DNA of 64,000 nucleotides from Nocardia vulneris (GTDB lineage: Bacteria > Actinomycetota > Actinomycetes > Mycobacteriales > Mycobacteriaceae), in NCBI RefSeq assembly GCF_001613425.1, contig NZ_BDCI01000007.1:372001-436000 (forward strand), read 5' to 3'. This document shows, piece by piece, positions 58,315 through 64,000 of this stretch (position 1 is its first letter; every line of letters starts with the position of its first letter). Below the pieces are notes generated by a model that had not been told where the DNA came from, made no database searches, and saw only the letters and a program-made list of their open reading frames with translations. Both the position numbers and the translations under genes were made by a program.

Positions 58315-59784
58315 ATGAATGTGCTCGGAACAGGGCCGCGGCGCCGATTAATCGTGACGCTGGCGGCTACCGCGGCGGTGACCGTGCAGGTGGCGGCCGC
58401 GGGGTTCGCGGCAGCCGAACCGGAACCCGTTGGGCAGCAAGGGCCTTACCCGGTGTATCCGCAGCTGCCGTTCCCGGTGCCGCCGGCGACGCCGTGGCAC
58501 GACCACGGGATACTCGGCCGATTCGACGGGCACGATCCGTCGTTCTATTACCCGCCCGCCGAGGTGGTCGCCTCGAAAGAACCGGGTGAGATCATCGCGG
58601 CCCGGGAAATGGTGCCGTCCTTCTTCGCGCTGGTGCCGCTCGACGTGGATGCCTGGCAGCTGTCCTACCGGTCCACCAACTCGCGCAACGAACCGATCGC
58701 CGCGATCACCACGGTGCTGAAACCGCGTGGCAGCAAGCCGGATCGGATGATCTCCTACCAGTTGCCGCAGGACTCGCTTGCGCCGCATTGCGCGCCGTCG
58801 CAGACGGTGCAGCAGGCCAGCGTGCCGACGAACTATCGCGGCACCGTCGGGCCGGACAGCGAAATGCTGATTCCGCTGTACGCGATTTCGCAGGGCTGGG
58901 CGGTTTCGCTGCCCGACCACGAAGGTCCCGCGAATGCGTTCGGCGCCGGGCCGCTGGCCGGAATGGTGACCCTGGACGGCGTGCGGGCCGCGGAGAATTT
59001 CGCGCAGATGTCCCTGGACCGCGGCGCCGACACGATGGTCGGTTTGATCGGTAACTCGGGCGGCGCCATTGCCGCGGGCTGGGCCGCGGAATTGAAAGAG
59101 CAGTACGCACCCGAACTGAATATCGTCGGTGTCGCGGAAGGCGGCGTGCCCGCGGATATGACGGCGATGGTCGATCTGGCGAACAGTCAGCTGGCCGCCG
59201 GGCTCATCTACTCCGGCGTGCTGGGTGTCGCCCGCGAATATCCCGAACTGCAGGAGTATTTCGACCAGCACATGAATCCGCTGGGCAAGGCGATGGTCGG
59301 GCCGCAGAGCAATATGTGCATGGGCTGGAACGCGACCGCGATGTTCCCGTTCCTCAATATCAAGGGCCTGTTCGACAGCCCGGATATGACGCGTGAGCCG
59401 GTGCCCGCCGCGGTCCTGGAGAAGGTGCGGATGGGCAAGAATGTGCCCAAGATGCCGATGTTCATCTACCAGTCCAATCCGGACTGGGTGGCGCCGGTCG
59501 GCCCGGTCAACAAGCTGGTCGACACTTACTGTGCGGATCCGGACGCGCGCGTGGAGTACAACCGCACGCACGCCAACGAGGGCTACAGCCTGTTCGTCAC
59601 CGCACAGCCGCGCGTGATGTCCTGGATGAAGGACCGGTTCGACCGGGTCCCGGTGGCCAACGGCTGCATCCGCAACGACGTCGCCGGTATCGCGCTGGAA
59701 GGTGAAGCGCTGCAGGAGTTCGCCGCCGCGGTCGGTCCGCGCGCCGCGGAGCTGTCCGCGCGGGCGATCCGCGAGATCAACTGA
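58315..59784 (+). CDS. Secreted lipase (LIP/secretory lipase family)
   Basis: The 489-residue product has a signal peptide (RRRLIVTLAATAAVTVQVAAA, cut after GFAAA) and a secretory-lipase domain. The nucleophile serine is in GLIGNSGGAIAAGWAAE, near residue 245. Upstream QGWAVSLPDHEGPANAFGAG, containing an acidic/oxyanion motif, is typical of the family. GAAGGA precedes the ATG at normal spacing. It should hydrolyse external lipids or esters. A strong terminator follows. Confidence 0.9.
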   Translation: MNVLGTGPRRRLIVTLAATAAVTVQVAAAGFAAAEPEPVGQQGPYPVYPQLPFPVPPATPWHDHGILGRFDGHDPSFYYPPAEVVASKEPGEIIAAREMVPSFFALVPLDVDAWQLSYRSTNSRNEPIAAITTVLKPRGSKPDRMISYQLPQDSLAPHCAPSQTVQQASVPTNYRGTVGPDSEMLIPLYAISQGWAVSLPDHEGPANAFGAGPLAGMVTLDGVRAAENFAQMSLDRGADTMVGLIGNSGGAIAAGWAAELKEQYAPELNIVGVAEGGVPADMTAMVDLANSQLAAGLIYSGVLGVAREYPELQEYFDQHMNPLGKAMVGPQSNMCMGWNATAMFPFLNIKGLFDSPDMTREPVPAAVLEKVRMGKNVPKMPMFIYQSNPDWVAPVGPVNKLVDTYCADPDARVEYNRTHANEGYSLFVTAQPRVMSWMKDRFDRVPVANGCIRNDVAGIALEGEALQEFAAAVGPRAAELSARAIREIN

Positions 59785-59802
59785 GCGATAGTACGAACGA
59801 CA

Positions 59803-59834
59803 GGGCCCCGGATCCGTGGATCCGGGGCCCTTTT
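59803..59834 (+). terminator. Intrinsic terminator after the lipase gene
   Basis: GGGCCCCGGATCC (59803–59815), 2-base loop, GGATCCGGGGCCC (59818–59830), then TTTT. Confidence 0.9.
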
Positions 59835-59846
59835 CGTATGACGAGG

Positions 59847-61016
59847 TCAGGCGGGGGTGGTCAGGACACAGCGGGTGCCCCGGTAGATGGTCGGCATGCA
59901 GCGGTTGCAATGGGTGCATTGCGAGACCTCGGCCGCCTCGGCGCTCATCCGGGCGACCAGTCCGGGATCGTGCAGCAGCGCCCGCGCCATCGCAACGAAC
60001 TCGAACCCGTTGGCCATCGCGAGCTCGATCGACGCGCGCGAGGCGATGCCGCCGAGCAGGACCAGCGGCAGCGCGAGTTCGGTGCGGAAGCGGCGCGCCT
60101 CGTCGAGCAGGTAGGCCTCGTGGAAGGGATAGGTACGCAGGAAGCGGCGACCGGCCAACCGGATCCCGGCCCGTTGCGGCTGCGGGAACTGGTCGGCGAA
60201 TTCGCGCAGCGGCACGTCGCCCCGGAACAGATACATCGGATTGCGCAGCGAACTGCCGACCGTGAGCTCGAGCGCGTCGAGGTTGCCGTCCTGCGCGAGC
60301 CACCGCGCGACGGTCAGGCTTTCGTCGCCGCGGAAACCGCCGGGCACCCCGTCGTCCATGTTGAACTTCGCCAGCACCGCGAGCTCGCCGCCGACCTCCT
60401 GCCGCACCGCGTCCGCGGTCTGGCGGGCCAGCCGCGCCCGGTTGACCAGGGTGCCGCCGTACTCGTCGGAGCGCTTGTTCAGCGCCGGGCTGAGGAACGA
60501 GCTGATCAGATAGTTGTGCCCGAAATGCAGTTCCACGGCATCGAATCCGGACTCGACCGCCAGGCGGGCGGCCCGTGCGTGCGCGGCGACGATCCGGCGG
60601 ATGTCCGCCGTGGTCGCGGACTGGGTGAGCCGCAGGCTGATCGGGCTGAACTGCCGGCTCGGCGCGAGCGCTGGCGCGCGGTTGGATGCCGCGTTGGCGA
60701 CCGGGCCCGCGTGACCGAGTTGTGCCGACACCGCGCCGCCCGCCTCGTGCACCGCGTCGGTGAGCCTGCGCAGTCCGGGGACCGCCTCCGGACGCATCCA
60801 GATCTGGTGCCGGTCGGTGCGACCCTCCGGCGCGACCGCGCAGTACGCGACGGTGGTCAGCCCCGCGCCGCCCGCGGCGACCGCGCGATGGAAGTCGATG
60901 AGTTCGTCGGTGACCAAGGCGTCGGGCGTGCGTCCCTCGAACGTCGCGGCCTTGATGATCCGGTTGCGTAGCTGGACCGGCCCGAGCTCGGCCGGCTGGA
61001 ACGCGTCGTGCGGCAT
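59847..61016 (-). CDS. NADH:flavin oxidoreductase, Old Yellow Enzyme family
   Basis: The 389-residue FMN enzyme has VQLRNRIIKAATFEGRT near the N-terminus, SAQLGHAGPVAN, and the substrate-binding pair in GFDAVELHFGHNYLISSFLSP. SDEYGGTLVNRARL and LGGIASRASIELAM are the phosphate-binding part. A C-terminal CTHCNRCM cluster suggests a variant with an extra cysteine motif. It probably reduces an activated C=C bond, possibly of a steroid or lipid intermediate. It diverges from the SDR gene. Confidence 0.9.
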   Translation of the reverse strand: MPHDAFQPAELGPVQLRNRIIKAATFEGRTPDALVTDELIDFHRAVAAGGAGLTTVAYCAVAPEGRTDRHQIWMRPEAVPGLRRLTDAVHEAGGAVSAQLGHAGPVANAASNRAPALAPSRQFSPISLRLTQSATTADIRRIVAAHARAARLAVESGFDAVELHFGHNYLISSFLSPALNKRSDEYGGTLVNRARLARQTADAVRQEVGGELAVLAKFNMDDGVPGGFRGDESLTVARWLAQDGNLDALELTVGSSLRNPMYLFRGDVPLREFADQFPQPQRAGIRLAGRRFLRTYPFHEAYLLDEARRFRTELALPLVLLGGIASRASIELAMANGFEFVAMARALLHDPGLVARMSAEAAEVSQCTHCNRCMPTIYRGTRCVLTTPA

Positions 61017-61026
61017 GGGTCCACAC

Positions 61027-61040
61027 TAGAACGTGTTCCA
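61027..61040. promoter_or_regulatory. KstR-like operator
   Basis: TAGAACGTGTTCCA fits the TnnAACnnGTTnnA motif of the TetR-family sterol regulator KstR at all fixed positions. It lies 10 bp before the OYE start. Confidence 0.6.
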
Positions 61041-61086
61041 GTTTGTGTTCGGGAAATGGGATGACCGAAGTGTCTTGACTCACAAT

Positions 61087-61100
61087 GAGAACCTGTTCTA
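61087..61100. promoter_or_regulatory. KstR-like operator
   Basis: GAGAACCTGTTCTA fits the same motif except for the first T. It lies 9 bp before the SDR start. The two sites are 60 bp apart. Confidence 0.55.
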
Positions 61101-61109
61101 ATTCTTGAC

Positions 61110-61877
61110 ATGCGCAGATATGACGGCCGCCGCGTGGTGGTGACGGGAGCTGGATCCGGCATCGGGCAGGGCATCGCCCTGCGTCTGCTGGATGAGGGGG
61201 CGCAGCTGGTCGCCGCCGATATCGATGAGCCGGGCCTGGCGGCCACGGCGGAGAAGGCGGGGGACGCGGCGCAGCGGCTGCGGACCGTCGCGGTGAACGT
61301 CGCGGACCCGGACTCGGTGCGCGCCGCGACCGGCACGGCGCTCGAATTCCTCGGCGGGCTCGACGTACTGGTGAACGGGGCGGGCATCCTGCGTCCGGCG
61401 CGCACCCACGAGATGCCGCTCGAGGTGTGGAACCAGGTGCTCTCGGTGAACCTCACCGGCACCTTCCTGATGACCCAGTCCGCGCTGCCCGCGCTGCTCG
61501 AATCCGGGCACGGGGTGGTGGTGAACCTCTCCTCGACCGCGGCGTTCAGTGCGGCGCCCTACCTCGCGGCGTACGCGGCGTCGAAGGGCGGCGTCAACGC
61601 CTTCACCCACGCCATCGCGCTGGAGTACGCCAAGCAGGGGCTGCGCGCGGTGAACATCGTGCCCGCCGGGATCACCAGCGGCATCACCACGAAGTCCATC
61701 CTCGACCAGCCGGAAGGGTTCGATCACAAGCTGTTCGCCCGGATGACCGGCTGGCTCAACGGCGGCGCGCTCGGCAGTCCCGAGGACATCGCGGGCGTGG
61801 TGGCGATGGTCGCGTCCGAGGACGGCCGCTATATGACCGGCACCGAGATCCGGATCGACGGCGGTGCGTTGATGTAA
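61110..61877 (+). CDS. Short-chain dehydrogenase/reductase
   Basis: The 255-residue NAD(P)-dependent oxidoreductase has the cofactor motif VVVTGAGSGIGQGIAL and NGAG-type LVNGAGI. Its catalytic triad lies in VVNLSSTAAFSAAPYLAAYAASKGG, with the Tyr-x3-Lys in YAASK. Asp at the end of the second strand (VAADIDEP) favours NAD. It shares a divergent promoter with the OYE gene and probably the same regulator. Substrate unknown; the paired KstR-like sites suggest a steroid or lipid. Confidence 0.92.
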   Translation: MRRYDGRRVVVTGAGSGIGQGIALRLLDEGAQLVAADIDEPGLAATAEKAGDAAQRLRTVAVNVADPDSVRAATGTALEFLGGLDVLVNGAGILRPARTHEMPLEVWNQVLSVNLTGTFLMTQSALPALLESGHGVVVNLSSTAAFSAAPYLAAYAASKGGVNAFTHAIALEYAKQGLRAVNIVPAGITSGITTKSILDQPEGFDHKLFARMTGWLNGGALGSPEDIAGVVAMVASEDGRYMTGTEIRIDGGALM

Positions 61878-61883
61878 GGGGGG

Positions 61884-62519
61884 TCAGGGCGTGGCGATCA
61901 GCAGATGGCGGGGAATCGGCGGTGTCGCGGACTGCTGATGGTCCACGGTGCAGCCGGCCCGCTCCAAGGCGGCGATCACCTCGGCCACCGGACGGAGCCG
62001 GAAACCGTAGGGCGTGAACGGCATCTTCGCCATAGTGTCCGGGTCGCCGATATCGATGACGATCCGCCCGCCCGGACGCACCACCCGGACGAGTTCGGCG
62101 CAGGCCGCGTCCAGGTCCGGCACGAAGTAGATGGTGTTGACCGTGATCGCACCGTCGAGGCTGTGCTCCGCGAGCGGCAACGCGGTGAGCGAGCCCTCGG
62201 AAAGGCGCAGCCGGCCCGTGGTGATCTCGCGCGCGAACGCGGACCTGGCCCGGGCAAGCATGTCCGGCGAGATCTCCACCCCGTGCACGGTGCCGCTGTT
62301 GCCGATGCGCGCCAGCAGCAGGGAAAGCCCCGCGCCACCGCCGAATCCGAGGTCGGCCGCGGTCTGGCCGGGCCGGATCGCGGCGGCCGCCACCGCGGCC
62401 TCGATGGCGCGCTTGTTCGCGCGGTTGAGGACCACCGCGACGCCACGCCCGAGCAGGCCGTGGGGATTACCGAGCTGACCGGCCACCGTCGACAGGACGC
62501 GGGCCCGCACACCGTTCAT
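61884..62519 (-). CDS. Class I SAM-dependent methyltransferase
   Basis: The 211-residue protein has the SAM motif TAADLGFGGGAGLSLLLARIG and the following VHGVEISPDMLARARSAFA. Motif IV is HSLDGAITVNTIYFVPDLD and post-motif VRPGGRIVIDIGDPD. It belongs to the ubiE/SAM family (Methyltransf_11). A small-molecule substrate is likely but unknown. Its 3' end is 6 bp from the SDR stop, convergent. Confidence 0.88.
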   Translation of the reverse strand: MNGVRARVLSTVAGQLGNPHGLLGRGVAVVLNRANKRAIEAAVAAAAIRPGQTAADLGFGGGAGLSLLLARIGNSGTVHGVEISPDMLARARSAFAREITTGRLRLSEGSLTALPLAEHSLDGAITVNTIYFVPDLDAACAELVRVVRPGGRIVIDIGDPDTMAKMPFTPYGFRLRPVAEVIAALERAGCTVDHQQSATPPIPRHLLIATP

Positions 62520-62635
62520 AGCGTCATGGTATCCACCGCGGCGCCGCTGTTCGGATCATCGACGTTCCCAATACTGTGCCGAGAGCGCCCGTTTCGGTTC
62601 GATCGGACGCAGTGCCACCGACCCGAGAGACCGCG

Positions 62636-64000
62636 ATGCGTACGCTGCTGATGTTTCTGGCCGTCTGTCTCCTCACGGCATGGCCCGGCTCGGCCGCAGC
62701 CGCCGCGCCGTGGGGGCCGCTCGCCGCGGCCAACCCGTTCCTCGGCCCGCTCGGCACCTCGACCATGCACGGCGACGCGGGTTCCTCGGACGCCACACCG
62801 CTGGCCGGGCCGGGCGCGGGAGCAGTTCCGGTGGCCGGATATCCGCTGCTCTCGGCCTGCCCCACGCTGCTGGAGGGATCCGACAACCTGGTGGTCGCGC
62901 TGTGCACGGCGATCGCCGGACAGATCCCGACGGTGCATCTGATCGACCCGGCCGCCGCCGGACCGTTCGAGTCTTCGCTTGCCGCGCTCCCGCTGGCCAA
63001 GGGCAGTCTGCTCGGCGGCGTCTACGCCTATCTGGACAACGCGGATCGCCTCGTCGTCGTGGACGGCGGCAACCGGCTGCTCCGCATCGGGCATTCCCGC
63101 GACGCGGCCGGGAGGTGGCAGTTCACGAGCGCGGTCGCGGCGGACCTGAGTGCGGTGATCCCGGTGGGGGACAACGTGACCGGGCTGGTGCCGGATTGGT
63201 CGGGCAACGTCTGGTTCGCGACAGGTCGCGGTGTGGTCGGGCTGGTCACGCGCGCAGGTGCCCTCGCGACGGTGGCGCTGCCCGCGGGAGAGCAGGTGGC
63301 CAACAGCATTTCGGCGGCGCCGAGCGGGCGGATCGCGGTGGCGACGACGCACGCACTCTACGAGTTGGCGGCCGATGACGCGGGCCGGCCCGAGATCCGG
63401 TGGCGCGCGGACTATGACCGCGGTTCCGCGCGCAAGCCGGGGCAGCTCAGCTGGGGCACCGGCTCGACGCCCACGTACTTCGGGCCGGATACCGGAGCCG
63501 ACTATCTGACCATCGTCGACAACGCCGACGGACAGGTCAACGCGTTGGTGTTCCGTTCGGGCACCGGCCAGTTGGTGTGCAGGCAGCCGGTGCTGACGAA
63601 GGGCGGTGCGGGCAGCGAGAATTCGCCGATCGGCAGCGGCCGCTCGCTGTTCGTCGCGAGCACCTACGGCTATCCCTATCCCAAGGTCCCCGCGGACGCG
63701 GGCCCCGCGGTGCCGCCCTCCGCGCCGTTCGTCGGCGGCATGACCCGGGTCGACGTGGACGAAAACGGTTGCCACACGGTGTGGGAGAACGAGGTGCGCA
63801 GCGCGGCCGTGCCGCGGCTGTCCATGCCCGACGACGCGGTGTACACCGTGACCCGAGTGGGTCCGAACCCGACGACACCACTGGACGGCTATGCGTTCAC
63901 AGTGCTCGATCCGGCAACCGGAGCGGTGACCGCACGACATCCCTTGCCCGGCACGCTGATCGACGACCCGCTGCAGACTTCGCCGTTGCTCACCCACGGC
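62636..64000 (+). CDS. Secreted beta-propeller-like protein, 3'-truncated by the window edge
   Basis: 455 codons are open to the window end. A signal peptide (MRTLLMFLAVCLLTAWPGSAAA) is followed by an Ala/Pro-rich segment. Repeated blade-like strands follow (YAYLDNADRLVVVDGGNRLL, NVWFATGRGVVGLVTRAG, GRIAVATTHALYELA, VYTVTRVG). The pattern resembles PQQ/YVTN-type beta-propellers, with no catalytic motif seen. It is probably an exported or surface protein of unknown function. Confidence 0.7.
   Translation, partial: MRTLLMFLAVCLLTAWPGSAAAAAPWGPLAAANPFLGPLGTSTMHGDAGSSDATPLAGPGAGAVPVAGYPLLSACPTLLEGSDNLVVALCTAIAGQIPTVHLIDPAAAGPFESSLAALPLAKGSLLGGVYAYLDNADRLVVVDGGNRLLRIGHSRDAAGRWQFTSAVAADLSAVIPVGDNVTGLVPDWSGNVWFATGRGVVGLVTRAGALATVALPAGEQVANSISAAPSGRIAVATTHALYELAADDAGRPEIRWRADYDRGSARKPGQLSWGTGSTPTYFGPDTGADYLTIVDNADGQVNALVFRSGTGQLVCRQPVLTKGGAGSENSPIGSGRSLFVASTYGYPYPKVPADAGPAVPPSAPFVGGMTRVDVDENGCHTVWENEVRSAAVPRLSMPDDAVYTVTRVGPNPTTPLDGYAFTVLDPATGAVTARHPLPGTLIDDPLQTSPLLTHG

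Noticed and set aside
58348..61083. 911-codon minus frame covering the lipase and OYE genes
   Set aside because: It runs antisense to the lipase and out of frame through the OYE gene, and shows only shadow-type composition.

Overview
This is a contiguous stretch of a high-GC actinobacterial chromosome across the replication origin. The gene order (murJ–sigM–trxB–trxA–cwlM–parB–parA–rsmG–khpB–yidC–yidD–rnpA–rpmH–dnaA–oriC–dnaN–recF–DUF721–gyrB–gyrA–DUF3566–tRNA-Ile–tRNA-Ala–ppiA–crgA–trpG–pknB–pknA–pbpA–rodA–pstP–fhaB–fhaA–tRNA-Leu) follows the Mycobacterium tuberculosis Rv3910–Rv0020c block almost gene for gene. Protein wording (GyrB N-terminus, long acidic/Tyr-rich DnaA linker, FhaA repeats) points to Nocardia or a close mycolic-acid relative. 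Species cannot be fixed from the window alone.

Layout. 1–6.2 kb: the 3' part of a MurJ–pseudokinase fusion, an ECF sigma factor with its anti-sigma gene, and a thioredoxin reductase/thioredoxin pair with a thiol-stress-type promoter. 6.4–10.7 kb: the non-catalytic amidase homologue CwlM, a GNAT-like protein, and ParB/ParA. 10.7–13.75 kb: a roughly 3-kb gene-free spacer carrying a run of parS-like sites and two perfect tandem repeats, then a Tet(X)-like flavin monooxygenase, all inserted at the normally tight parA–rsmG junction. 15–18.7 kb: rsmG, khpB, yidC, yidD, rnpA and rpmH on the minus strand. 19.4–30.9 kb: dnaA, the oriC region, dnaN, recF, a DUF721 gene, gyrB and gyrA. 31–32.7 kb: a DUF3566 membrane protein and two tRNAs.

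32.7–41.6 kb is accessory compared with M. tuberculosis: an alpha/beta hydrolase apparently missing its catalytic His beside an HxlR regulator, two very small proteins, a DUF1275 membrane protein, an acyl-CoA-dehydrogenase-like protein and a DrrAB-type exporter. 41.7–57.5 kb returns to the conserved backbone (ppiA, rhomboid, PH-domain gene, crgA, trpG/pabA, then the pknB cell-wall operon), interrupted at 44.9–47.1 kb by a split RibD-like pair, a secreted I36-type protein and an Hrp1-like CBS protein. 57.5–64 kb: tRNA-Leu, a gene-free stretch with a degenerate periodic array, a secreted lipase, a divergent OYE/SDR pair with two KstR-like operators, a methyltransferase and a truncated secreted beta-propeller-like protein.

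How it fits together: three themes share the window. One is chromosome start-up and segregation (DnaA boxes, a candidate unwinding element with DnaA-trios, ParAB and parS). The second is envelope growth under Ser/Thr kinase control (PknA/PknB, PstP, FhaA, FhaB, RodA, PbpA, CrgA, MurJ-pseudokinase, CwlM). The third is redox control (SigM, thioredoxins). The least explained sequence is the parS/tandem-repeat spacer, the CTCGAG palindromes built onto DnaA half-boxes in oriC, the repeated element found after all three tRNA genes, and the 23-bp-period array after tRNA-Leu.
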